Source of the DNA: KK5 sp034043675
GTDB lineage: Bacteria; Pseudomonadota; Gammaproteobacteria; Burkholderiales; Burkholderiaceae_C
Assembly (NCBI RefSeq): GCF_034043675.1
Contig: NZ_JAXCLA010000004.1
Coordinates: 310,001-374,000, forward strand
Direction of reading: 5' to 3'
Length of the DNA stretch: 64,000 nt
Shown: piece after piece, positions 41,359 to 50,248 of the stretch
Numbering within the stretch: the first letter of the stretch is position 1
Layout of the letters: each line of letters starts with the position of its first letter
Translations under genes and position numbers: made by a program
Notes under the pieces: model-generated
Databases searched by the model: none
What the model was told of the DNA's origin: nothing
The model's input: the letters and a program-made list of their open reading frames with translations, nothing else

Positions 41359-41889
41359 TCAGGCCGGGCGCGGAAAGTCCACGTCGGTGTCGTTCACGCG
41401 GTTGAACAGGTTCGTGAAGCCGATCATCGCGACGACCAGCAGCGCCTCGATCACCTGTTGCGGCGTGTAGCCGGCAGCGAGCACCGCTTCCAGCACCGGG
41501 GCGGGCGTGGTGCCGCGGGTGGTGTGCACCGTGTGGACGAAGCGCAGCAGCGCATCACGCTTGGCTTCGCCGGTGTCCACACCCTCGCGGATCTGGTGCA
41601 TCGCGTCGGCCGAGAGGCCGGCCTTGCCGCCGATGAAGCTGTGCGCGGCGACGCAGTAGTCGCAATCGTTGATCTCGCTGACAGCGAGTCGGATCGCCTC
41701 GATCTCCTGGCGGCTCAGCGCGCCCTTGGCGAGCGCGGCGTCGGCGCCCAGCACCGTGGCGAGCACGGCAGGGCTGTAGCCGCCGATGGTGGCGTAGGCG
41801 TTCGGCACCTTGCCGGCGGCGCGGCGGATCTGCTCGAACAGCGCGGTGGCGGATTCGGAAACTTCGACGGGGTTCTGGATGCGGGACAT
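41359..41889 (-). CDS. Carboxymuconolactone decarboxylase-family protein (AhpD-like)
   Basis: This 176-residue all-helical protein of the CMD/AhpD group carries the redox CxxC in SEINDCDYCVAAHSFIGGKA (CDYC followed by His), as in alkylhydroperoxidase AhpD cores. It probably reduces peroxides or serves as a thiol-dependent antioxidant. AAGGAGCAC just before ATG 41889 is a strong ribosome site. It is divergent from an AraC-family gene over 116 bp, and that gene probably controls it. A TTCAAA-N17-TACAGT promoter is seen upstream. Confidence 0.9.
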   Translation of the reverse strand: MSRIQNPVEVSESATALFEQIRRAAGKVPNAYATIGGYSPAVLATVLGADAALAKGALSRQEIEAIRLAVSEINDCDYCVAAHSFIGGKAGLSADAMHQIREGVDTGEAKRDALLRFVHTVHTTRGTTPAPVLEAVLAAGYTPQQVIEALLVVAMIGFTNLFNRVNDTDVDFPRPA

Positions 41890-41927
41890 GGTGTGCTCCT
41901 TGGCAACAAGTTGAATCGACGGGGTTC

Positions 41928-41956
41928 ACTGTATTGCCGCACGGCGAGACTTTGAA
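41928..41956 (-). promoter_or_regulatory. Probable sigma-70 promoter of the CMD-family gene
   Basis: On the minus strand a -35-like TTCAAA (41956-41951) and a -10-like TACAGT (41933-41928) are separated by 17 nt, 39 nt upstream of the start codon. The divergent AraC gene lies on the other side and likely binds nearby. Confidence 0.45.
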
Positions 41957-42005
41957 TGCCGTATATTCTCAAAAACATGCTCATTCGACTCACAACGCAA
42001 ACACC

Positions 42006-42989
42006 ATGGACCTGCTGAGCCAACTGCTGGCACTGACACCGGTGACCGGGCACCTGGACATCCGCTGCCACTTCGGCGCGCCCTGGCTGCTGGATGAGCC
42101 GCCGGCCGCGCCGTTGGTGATCCGCTATCACGCGCTGCTGGACGGCGAGGCGGTGCTGGAGGACGCGGACGGCCATACGCCAATGAAAGCCGGCGACATC
42201 GTGCTGTTCCCCGCCGGCGGCGCGCACCGGTTGCACGACGGTGGCGGCGCCAAGCCGCGCCCGCTACGCGCGGCCCCGGGCGCCGCGCTGACGGTGGTGA
42301 CCAACGGCGGCCGCGGCGCGCCGGCCGAGGTGCTGTGCGGGCGCTTCGTCTTCGCCGCGCCGGCCGAGCGGCTGCTGCGCGATTTCCTGCCGCGGCGCCT
42401 GATCGTTTCCGCCGCGGAGGCGGCCGGGCGGCTGGGCCGGGTCGTCGCGCTGATGCGCGAGGAGTCGCTCGAGCAGGGTCCCGGCAGCGCCGCGCTGATC
42501 GGTCACCTATCGGCCGCCCTCTTCTCGCTGAGCCTGCGCACCGCTGCCAGCGAGACCGAGGCCAATGCCGGCCAGCGCAGCCTGCTCGCGCTGGCCTCGA
42601 AGCCGCGCCTGCAGCCGGCGCTGACGGCCATGTTCGACAGCCCCGGCCGCGACTGGACCTTGCCCGCGCTGGCCGCGCTGTGCCACCTGTCGCGCGCCAC
42701 CTTCGTGCGCCAGTTCCTCGACGCCACCGGCCGCTCGCCGGCCGAGTTGCTCAATGAAATCCGGATGGCACAGGCGCTGCGCGAACTCGCCGCGTCGCAG
42801 GATTCCGTCGCCGCGATCGGCGAAGCGGCCGGCTACCAGTCCGAGGCCGCGTTCCAGCGCGCGTTCAAGCGCCATGTGGGCGTGACGCCGGCGCGCTGGC
42901 GCGCGGCTCAGCGCGCCGCGGCCCTCAATCAGTCACTCAACCCGCCGCCACCGCCGACGGCAGCTCCAGCGCATAAGCCAGCGCAATGA
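42006..42989 (+). CDS. AraC-family transcriptional regulator with cupin sensor
   Basis: This 327-residue regulator has an N-terminal cupin (about 1-180: HALLDGEAVLEDADGHTPMK, AGDIVLFPAGGAHRLHDG), typical of the AraC group with a cupin_6 domain. A C-terminal double-HTH follows (WTLPALAALCHLSRATFVRQ and DSVAAIGEAAGYQSEAAFQR, then FKRHVGVTPARWR). I start at ATG 42006 (MDLLSQLL); upstream in-frame codons from 41934 are not conserved-looking. It is divergent from the CMD-family gene. Its 3' end overlaps the convergent RpiR gene by 53 bp, where it encodes a proline/alanine tail. Confidence 0.9.
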   Translation: MDLLSQLLALTPVTGHLDIRCHFGAPWLLDEPPAAPLVIRYHALLDGEAVLEDADGHTPMKAGDIVLFPAGGAHRLHDGGGAKPRPLRAAPGAALTVVTNGGRGAPAEVLCGRFVFAAPAERLLRDFLPRRLIVSAAEAAGRLGRVVALMREESLEQGPGSAALIGHLSAALFSLSLRTAASETEANAGQRSLLALASKPRLQPALTAMFDSPGRDWTLPALAALCHLSRATFVRQFLDATGRSPAELLNEIRMAQALRELAASQDSVAAIGEAAGYQSEAAFQRAFKRHVGVTPARWRAAQRAAALNQSLNPPPPPTAAPAHKPAQ

Positions 42990-43815
42990 ACAGGCTCTGC
43001 GCCAGGCCCATCGTGCTGCTGAGCGAGCGGAAGCCCAAGGTCGAGTTGTCCTGCACGACCAGCGACACCTCCGCGAACTTGGCCAGCGGGCTCATGCGGC
43101 TGTCGGTCAGCGCCAGCAGCTTGGCGCCGCGGTCTTCGGCCAGCTTGGCCACGGCGAGCGTCTCCTCGGCATAGGGCGCGAACGAGATCGCGATCATCAC
43201 GTCGCCCTTGCGTACCGAGCGCATCTGCCCGGCGTGCATGCTGCCCATCGCGGTGACGAGGCCGATGCGCTTGTCGGTGTGCTGCAGCGCGTAGTCCAGG
43301 TAGGCGGCGATCGGGAAGGAGCGGCGCGAGGCCGCGATCCAGATGCAGTCGGCGCCCACCAGCAGGTCCACCGCCTTCTTGAACGCCGCCGCGTCGAGGC
43401 TGCCTTCGAGTTCGTGCATGCCCGCCACGCTGCCGGCCAGGAACTCGCGCGCGATGTCCACGCTGGACAGCTTCTTCTGCCCCGACACGATCAGGTCGCG
43501 GATGCGCGACTTGTAGTTGCGGCCCGGCGCCAGCTGTCGGGAAAGGCTGTCGCGGAAGATCGCCTGCAGTTCCGAGAAGCCCGAGAAGCCGAAGTGCTTG
43601 GCGAAGCGCACCACCGCCGAGGGCTGGACCTCGCACTGCCGCGCCAGCTCCTGGATGCCCTCGATGCCGATGTGGTCGCGGTTCTTCTCGACGTGCAGCG
43701 CGATCACCTTCAGCTGCTTGCTGAGGTTCTCGTACTCGGCCGAGATGCGCTTGATCAGTTGATCGGCGGTCGGCCGGGGCGCGCCGGCACTGGTGCTGCT
43801 GCTCTGCTCCGTCAT
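42937..43815 (-). CDS. MurR/RpiR-family transcriptional regulator, probable inositol regulator
   Basis: This 292-residue regulator has an N-terminal HTH_6 (VEKNRDHIGIEGIQELARQC, VQPSAVVRFAKHFGFSGFSE) and a C-terminal SIS sugar-phosphate-binding domain (CIWIAASRRSFPIAAYLDYA, VMIAISFAPYAEETLAVAKL). RpiR proteins of this type control myo-inositol genes in many proteobacteria. The start is at 43815; ATG 43848 would place codons over a perfect TGGAAATTCCA dyad. It is divergent from the inositol-type ABC transporter, with several dyads between, and the same dyad heads the iolC and iolG units. I infer it is the local IolR, acting as repressor. Confidence 0.85.
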   Translation of the reverse strand: MTEQSSSTSAGAPRPTADQLIKRISAEYENLSKQLKVIALHVEKNRDHIGIEGIQELARQCEVQPSAVVRFAKHFGFSGFSELQAIFRDSLSRQLAPGRNYKSRIRDLIVSGQKKLSSVDIAREFLAGSVAGMHELEGSLDAAAFKKAVDLLVGADCIWIAASRRSFPIAAYLDYALQHTDKRIGLVTAMGSMHAGQMRSVRKGDVMIAISFAPYAEETLAVAKLAEDRGAKLLALTDSRMSPLAKFAEVSLVVQDNSTLGFRSLSSTMGLAQSLFIALAYALELPSAVAAG

Positions 43816-43836
43816 GGTTCTTTTTCTGCTGGAGTT

Positions 43837-43943
43837 TGGAAATTCCATTCTATCGGCGTCTCGGCCCGACTCAGAAATTTGGTTTCTCTTAGTGCAAGCC
43901 CGTAGAAAATATTTTCCACAACAGGCAGCCGAAATCCTATAGT
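43837..43943. promoter_or_regulatory. Inositol transporter promoter with operator dyads
   Basis: Three dyads lie between the RpiR gene and the transporter: TGGAAATTCCA (43837-43847), AGAAAtttggTTTCT (43873-43887) and the near-perfect GTAGAAAATATTTTCCAC (43902-43919). The last overlaps where a -35 would be for the -10-like TATAGT (43938-43943). GTRGAAA..TTTCNAC half-sites match those at 32070 and 34691. The site nearest the RpiR gene suggests autoregulation. Confidence 0.6.
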
Positions 43944-44012
43944 CGTCTCACGCCAGGCTTGCGGTGTACGGCCGCGCGGCGCCCACGAATCAACATACCG
44001 GAGACGACAAAC

Positions 44013-45050
44013 ATGCGAGTGACCACCAAGCAGTCAGCCCTGTTGACCGCCCTGATCGGCACGGCCGCGGCCCTGCTGCCCATGACGAGCGCCCATGCAG
44101 AGGGACGTTATGCCTTTGTCAGCCACGCCCCCGATGCGGACTCGTGGTGGAACACGATCAAGAACTCGCTGAAGCAGGTCGGCGAAGACTTCAACGTGAC
44201 CGTGGACTACCGCAACCCGCCGGACGGCGACCTGGCCGGCATGGCCCGCCTGATCGAGCAGTCCGCCGCACGCGGCTACGACGGCGTCGCCTTCACCATC
44301 GCCGACATCAACGTGCTGGCCAAGCCGGCCGCGCTGGTCAAGGCCAAGGGCATCCCTATCGTCACCGTCAACTCCGGCACCGCCGAGCAGAGCAAGCAGG
44401 TCGGCGCCATCATGCACATCGGCCAGCCCGAATATGAGGCCGGCAAGGGCGCGGGCGAGCGCGCCAAGGCGGCGGGCATCAAGAGCTTCGTCTGCGTGAA
44501 CCACTACGCCACCAACGCGGTCTCGTTCGAGCGCTGCCGCGGCTTCGCCGACGCGCTGGGCGTCGATGCGAAGAAGACGATGATCGACTCGGGCCAGGAC
44601 CCGACCGTCGTCGAGAGCAAGGTCACCGCCTACCTGCGCAGCAACCCGACGACGCAGGCCGTGCTGGCGCTGGGCCCCAACGCCGCCGAGCCGACGATCA
44701 AGGCGCTGGAGAAGATGAACCTGGCCGGCAAGATGTACTTCGGCACTTTCGACCTGTCCAAGGACATCGTCGCCGCGATCAAGAAGGGCACGATCAACTT
44801 CGCGATCGACCAGCAGCCCTACCTGCAAGGCTATATGGGCATCGCCGCCCTGGTCATCGCGCACGAGGACAAGACGCAAGATCCGCAAGCCATCATCGCC
44901 AAGCTCAAGGCCAACCCGAAGTTCCAGGCCCGCCTGAACGAATACGGCCTGGCCCCGGTCTACACGGCCGCCGGCGTCAGCTCCGGCCCGGGCTTCGTGA
45001 CCAAGGACAACATCGAGAAGGTCGAGAAGTACGCGGGCCAGTACCGCTGA
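44013..45050 (+). CDS. Inositol-type sugar ABC transporter, periplasmic binding protein
   Basis: This 345-residue family-1 periplasmic binding protein (ribose/inositol class) has a signal peptide of about 28 (ending TSAHA). The fold starts GRYAFVSHAPDADSWWNTIK and includes ARGYDGVAFTIADINVLAKP, with Asp-, Trp- and Asn-rich ligand walls typical of sugar binders. ATG 44013 with GGAGACGAC upstream is the best start. It is first in the operon binding protein, permease, ATPase, isomerase, dehydrogenase, dioxygenase. Neighbours and the IolR-type operators point to inositol or an inositol derivative; close sugars cannot be excluded. Confidence 0.88.
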   Translation: MRVTTKQSALLTALIGTAAALLPMTSAHAEGRYAFVSHAPDADSWWNTIKNSLKQVGEDFNVTVDYRNPPDGDLAGMARLIEQSAARGYDGVAFTIADINVLAKPAALVKAKGIPIVTVNSGTAEQSKQVGAIMHIGQPEYEAGKGAGERAKAAGIKSFVCVNHYATNAVSFERCRGFADALGVDAKKTMIDSGQDPTVVESKVTAYLRSNPTTQAVLALGPNAAEPTIKALEKMNLAGKMYFGTFDLSKDIVAAIKKGTINFAIDQQPYLQGYMGIAALVIAHEDKTQDPQAIIAKLKANPKFQARLNEYGLAPVYTAAGVSSGPGFVTKDNIEKVEKYAGQYR

Positions 45051-45084
45051 TCCTGGTAGTCAAAGGACAGGAAGTCGAACACCG

Positions 45085-46217
45085 ATGAACACGATCAGCA
45101 GTACGCCGACGATGGCCGTCATATCTCCTCCCGCCGCCCCTGCCACCGATGAAAGAGTCAGGGCCATCTCGCCCTGGCGCGCCTTCGTCAACCGGCCGGA
45201 GTTCGGCTCCATCGCCGGCACGCTGCTGGTCTTCGCGCTGTTCGGCGTGCTGGCCCGCGGCTCGGGCATGTTCAACCTCGACGGGGTGATGAACTGGAGC
45301 CAGGTGACGGCCTACCTCGGCATCATCGCCGTGGGCGCCTGCGTGCTGATGATCGGCGGCGAGTTCGACCTGTCCATCGGCTCGATGATCGGCTTCGCCG
45401 GCATGATGATGAGCGTGCCGTCGATGTTCATGGGCTGGCCGATGTGGGCGGCCGTGCTGTTCGCCTTCGCGGCCTGCATGGCGCTGGGCTGGCTGAACGG
45501 CTGGCTGGTGGTGAGGACGAAGCTGCCCAGCTTCATCGTCACCCTGGCCTTCATGTTCATCCTGCGCGGCGCCACCATCGTGCTGTCCACGCACTTCTCC
45601 AACAGCACGATCGTCTCTGGCCTGGCCGAGCCGATCGCCAAGGACGGCCTCACCCACCTGCTGTTCCAGGGCAACGCCTTCCCCGGCGTGTTCCGCTCGC
45701 TGGCCGATGCCGGCCTGATCGACAAGCTGCCCGATGGCTCGCCGGTCGTCTCCGGCCTGCCGAAGGTGATCCTGTGGTGGACGGGCGTGGCGCTGGCGGC
45801 CGGCTTCGTGCTGTCGCGTACCCGCATGGGCAACTGGATCTTCCTCGTCGGCGGCGACGCAAACGCGGCCAAGAACGTCGGCGTGCCGGTCAACGGCGTG
45901 AAGATCAGTCTCTTCGTCTTCACCGCCTTCACCGCCTGCCTGTTCGGCGTGCTGCAGGTGGCCGACGTCGGCTCCGCCGCCGCCGACCGCGGCATCCAGA
46001 AGGAGTTCGAGGCCATCATCGCCGCGGTCATCGGCGGCGCGCTGCTGACCGGCGGCTTCGGCTCGGTGCTCGGTGCCTGCTTCGGCGCGCTGATCTTCGG
46101 CGTCGTGCAGATCGGCATCTCCTACACGAACTTCGATTCGGACTTCTACCGGATCTTCCTCGGCGCGATGCTCCTGCTCGCGGTGCTGTTCAACCACTAC
46201 ATCCGAAGCCGCGCGAA

Positions 46218-46221
<4 letters not shown>
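45085..46221 (+). CDS. Inositol-type sugar ABC transporter permease
   Basis: This 378-residue ribose-type (RbsC) permease has about ten helices. Family motifs include GACVLMIGGEFDLSIGSMIG and KLPSFIVTLAFMFILRGATI in the core, and FEAIIAAVIGGALLTGGFGS near the end. A non-conserved N-terminal 35 residues precede PWRAFVNRPEF. It overlaps the ATPase gene by 4 bp (ATGA). It forms the homodimeric channel for the binding protein above. Confidence 0.9.
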
Positions 46222-47012
<791 letters not shown>

Positions 47013-47043
47013 AACCTAGGCCTCCTAGCGGCGGCCTCAGCCC

Positions 47044-47904
47044 ATGCAAACACTGGAAATCTACCAATCGCTGTGGGCGATGGAACGCCGCCATACCGAT
47101 GGCTTCGAGCGCAGCATCGAAGAGAACATCTCGATGATCCACGAGGCCGGCTTCGACGGCATCAGCACGCTCTGGAACGATCGCGGCCGGGTGCGCCGCA
47201 TCGCCGAACTGCTGAAGCCGCTGGGGCTGCGCGCCGAAGGCCAGTGCGTGCCGCGCACGGTCGACGAGCTGAAGCCGATCCTCGACATCGCCACCGAGTT
47301 CGGCGTCCATCACATCGATCTGCAGCCCGACGTTCGCCCGCGCACCCTGAAGGAATCGCTGGAACTGCTGGACGGTTGGACGCGACTGGCCGAGCAGGTC
47401 GACTTTCCGGTCTACATCGAGACGCATCGCGACCGGATGACGACCGACCTGTACTTCACCTTGGACCTGCTCGACGCGCGGCCCGAGCTGAAGCTGCTCG
47501 GCGACATCTCGCACTATCTCGTCGGCCGCGAGTTCGCCTGGCCGGTCAGCGAGGAGAACCACGCGCTGATGCACCGCATCCTCGACAGCTCCTGGGCTTT
47601 CCACGGCCGTGTGGCCACCCGCGAGCAGGTACAGATCGAGATCTCCTTCCCGCCGCACAAGCCCTGGGTCGACCTGTCGATGGGCTGGTGGCGCTACGGC
47701 TTCGAATCCTGGCAGCGCCGCGCCGGACCGGACGATTCGCTGACCTTCACCTGCGAGCTGGGCCCCAAGCCCTACGCCATCATCGGCCGCGACGGCAACG
47801 ACACGACCGACCGCTGGGCCGAATCGCTGCTGATGCGCGACTGGATCCGCGATCTCTGGCAGGACCTGCAGATTCAACGGAAAGCACACGAGAAAAGCGC
47901 ATGA
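47044..47904 (+). CDS. Sugar phosphate isomerase/epimerase-family TIM-barrel protein
   Basis: This 286-residue xylose-isomerase-like barrel of the IolE/IolI group has EAGFDGISTLWNDRGRVRRI, VHHIDLQPDVRPRTLKESLE and FPVYIETHRDRMTTDLYFTL with metal-ligand Glu/His. LLGDISHYLVGREF is another ligand loop. It may isomerise or dehydrate the keto-sugar formed by a neighbouring dehydrogenase. It sits between the transporter ATPase (31 bp) and a Gfo/Idh gene (4-bp overlap), so it is in the same operon. The precise reaction is not known. Confidence 0.8.
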   Translation: MQTLEIYQSLWAMERRHTDGFERSIEENISMIHEAGFDGISTLWNDRGRVRRIAELLKPLGLRAEGQCVPRTVDELKPILDIATEFGVHHIDLQPDVRPRTLKESLELLDGWTRLAEQVDFPVYIETHRDRMTTDLYFTLDLLDARPELKLLGDISHYLVGREFAWPVSEENHALMHRILDSSWAFHGRVATREQVQIEISFPPHKPWVDLSMGWWRYGFESWQRRAGPDDSLTFTCELGPKPYAIIGRDGNDTTDRWAESLLMRDWIRDLWQDLQIQRKAHEKSA

Positions 47905-49079
47905 GCAACACGACACTCCAGCGGCTCGGCCGTCGGCTCCGGCTCGGCCTGATCGGCGGCAGCCATGGCTTCATCGGCCCGGTCCACCGCACCGCGGCGC
48001 GGCTCGACGACCGCTTCGAACTCTGCGCCGGCGTGCTCTCCTCCGATGCCGAACGCGGCCTCGCCGCGGCCACCGCCATCGGCCTGCCGGCCGAGCGAAG
48101 CTACGCCACCGTCGAGGCGATGATCGCCGCCGAGAAGGCCCGGCCCGACGGCATCGATGCCGTCGCGATCATGACGCCCAATGTGCAGCATCACGCCGCC
48201 GTGATGGCAGCGCTGCGCGCCGGCCTGCACGTGATCTGCGACAAGCCGGTCACGACCACCGTGGCCGACGCCGTCGAGATCATGAACACGGTCGAAGCCA
48301 CCGGCCTGGTCTTCTGCCTGACGCACTGCTACGCCGCCTACCCGATGGTCAAGCAGGCGCGCGCCATGGTGGAGGCCGGCGTGATCGGCGAAGTGCGGCA
48401 GATCCACGCCACCTATGTGCAAGGCTACTTCGCCACCTTGGTCGAGGCCGATGAGAAGAACCGCACCTGGCGCTTCGACACCCGCCCCGGCACGACCGAA
48501 TCCCTGGTCATCGGAGACATCGGCACCCACGCCCATCACCTCGGCGCCTACATCTCCGGGCTGGAGCTGACGCAGGTGATGGCCGACGTCGGCCCCACCG
48601 TGCCCGGCCGCACGGTGGACGACTACGGCGCGCTGCTGACCCGCTGGTCCAACGGCGCGCGCGGCACGATCTGGGTCACCAACTCGGCCGCGGGCTCGGA
48701 GCACGGCCTGGCCGTGCGCATCTTCGGCAGCCAGGGCGGCCTCGAATGGCACCAGGAGTATCCGAACGAGCTTAAGCACCGCCGCCTCGACGGCTTCGAG
48801 CAGACGCTGACCCGCCGCCTGCACGGTGCGCTGGCGCCCGCCGCCGAGTGGGCCTCGCGCATCGAGATCGGTCATCCCGAGGGCTACCAGGAGGCCTTCG
48901 CCAACCTCTACCGCGATTTCGCCGAGGCGGTGACGGCCAGGATCAGCGGCCAGCCCTGCAACCCGCTGGCGCTGGACTTCCCCGGCGCGCTGGACGGCGT
49001 GCGCGGCCTGCGCCTGATCGAGGCCGCGGTGCAGAGCACGAAGTCCGGGCAATGGACGGACGCACGCGCGGAGGTGTAG
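47901..49079 (+). CDS. Gfo/Idh/MocA oxidoreductase (third in the region)
   Basis: This 392-residue NAD(P)-dependent dehydrogenase has Rossmann motif LGLIGGSHGFIGPVHRTAAR, catalytic motif VICDKPVTTTVADAVEIMNT (DKP in place of EKP) and IGDIGTHAHHLGAYISGLEL with the catalytic-like Asp/His. The longer form with CLTHCYAAYPMVKQARAMVE resembles enzymes acting on sugars bound as lactones or ketoses. It overlaps the isomerase gene by 4 bp at its start and precedes the dioxygenase by 4 bp. Substrate is inferred to be the compound imported by this operon. Confidence 0.85.
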   Translation: MSNTTLQRLGRRLRLGLIGGSHGFIGPVHRTAARLDDRFELCAGVLSSDAERGLAAATAIGLPAERSYATVEAMIAAEKARPDGIDAVAIMTPNVQHHAAVMAALRAGLHVICDKPVTTTVADAVEIMNTVEATGLVFCLTHCYAAYPMVKQARAMVEAGVIGEVRQIHATYVQGYFATLVEADEKNRTWRFDTRPGTTESLVIGDIGTHAHHLGAYISGLELTQVMADVGPTVPGRTVDDYGALLTRWSNGARGTIWVTNSAAGSEHGLAVRIFGSQGGLEWHQEYPNELKHRRLDGFEQTLTRRLHGALAPAAEWASRIEIGHPEGYQEAFANLYRDFAEAVTARISGQPCNPLALDFPGALDGVRGLRLIEAAVQSTKSGQWTDARAEV

Positions 49080-49083
49080 CCCC

Positions 49084-50244
49084 ATGAGCTTCCTGAATCC
49101 CGACGACTGCCGGGTCGACGACCTGTCCAGGCTGGTGCTGGACGCCACACCGCCGCCCACCCCGCTGGCGGCCGAGCAACTGCGCGGCGTGCCCATCTAC
49201 GACTGCGCGGCCCTGCGCCCGCGGCTTGCCGCGGATCCGGCCTTCCGCCACCGCCTGCAAGCCGAATGGGCCGAGGTCTTCGCCGACGGTGCCGGCGTGC
49301 TCGCGCTGCGCGGCGCCTACGCCGACGCAGGTCTCCTCGACGCCGCCACCGCCCTCTTCCGCGCACTGATCGAAGCCGAACGCAAGGCCGGCACCGGCGG
49401 CGGCGATCACTTCGCCAAGCCCGGCGCGAACGACCGCGTCTGGAACGCCTTGCAGAAGATGTGCCTGCGCGATCCGGCCCTCTTCGCCGCCTATTACGCC
49501 AACGGCATCATCGACCTCGTCAGCGAAGCCTGGCTGGGCCCGCACTACCAGATGACCGCCCAGGTCAACTGCGTGAACCCCGGCGGCGCCGCGCAGATGG
49601 CCCATCGCGACTACCACCTCGGTTTCATGTCGCCGCAGCAGGCCGCCCTGTTCCCCGCCCACGTACACACGGCCCTGTCGCCGATGCTGACCTTGCAGGG
49701 CGCCGTCGCCCACGTGGACATGCCCCTGGTCAGCGGCCCGACCCTGTACCTGCCGCATTCGCAAAAGTATCCCAACGGTTACATGGCGCCCGGCCGCCCC
49801 GACTTCCAGGCCTTCTTCGACCAGCACCACGTCCAGCTCCCGCTCGCCAAGGGCGACGCGGTGTTCTTCAACCCCGCCCTGATGCACGCCGCCGGCCACA
49901 ACCGCTCCGCCGACATCCTGCGCCTGGCCAATCTGCTGCAGGTCTCCTCCGCCTTCGGCCGCGCGATGGAATCGGTGGACCGCGCAAGGATGAGCCTCGC
50001 CCTCTACCCCGCCCTGCAGGACAGCATCGCCACGGGCCGCCTGACCCGCGCGCAGGCCACACTCGCGATCAAATGCTGCGCCGAGGGCTACGCCTTCCCG
50101 ACCAATCTCGACCGCGACCCGCCGATCGGCGGCCTCGCGCCGCAGAGCCAGCAGGGCCTGATGAACCAGGCGCTGGACGAGGGCTGGACGCCGGAGCGCT
50201 TCGAAGCCGAACTGCACTCCCGCGTCTCCCTGCGCGAAGCCTGA
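49084..50244 (+). CDS. Phytanoyl-CoA dioxygenase-family Fe(II)/2-oxoglutarate enzyme
   Basis: This 386-residue protein is related to phytanoyl-CoA dioxygenase. The facial triad is visible as HRDYH (His174, Asp176) with a distal His in FFNPALMHAAGHNRS (His268 or His272) and Arg274/Arg280 for 2-oxoglutarate. VNCVNPGGAAQMAHRDYHLG and LYLPHSQKYPNGYM are family-like. Such enzymes hydroxylate or oxidatively demethylate substrates. Being last in an inositol-type transport and dehydrogenase operon, it may act on a modified inositol or sugar, for example by removing an O-methyl group. That is speculation. It is 4 bp from the convergent binding-protein gene. Confidence 0.82.
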   Translation: MSFLNPDDCRVDDLSRLVLDATPPPTPLAAEQLRGVPIYDCAALRPRLAADPAFRHRLQAEWAEVFADGAGVLALRGAYADAGLLDAATALFRALIEAERKAGTGGGDHFAKPGANDRVWNALQKMCLRDPALFAAYYANGIIDLVSEAWLGPHYQMTAQVNCVNPGGAAQMAHRDYHLGFMSPQQAALFPAHVHTALSPMLTLQGAVAHVDMPLVSGPTLYLPHSQKYPNGYMAPGRPDFQAFFDQHHVQLPLAKGDAVFFNPALMHAAGHNRSADILRLANLLQVSSAFGRAMESVDRARMSLALYPALQDSIATGRLTRAQATLAIKCCAEGYAFPTNLDRDPPIGGLAPQSQQGLMNQALDEGWTPERFEAELHSRVSLREA

Positions 50245-50248
50245 GCAC

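Noticed and set aside
43816..43848. Upstream ATG for the RpiR gene at 43848
   Set aside because: It would cover the TGGAAATTCCA dyad with coding sequence; the inner ATG at 43815 gives a normal family N-terminus.
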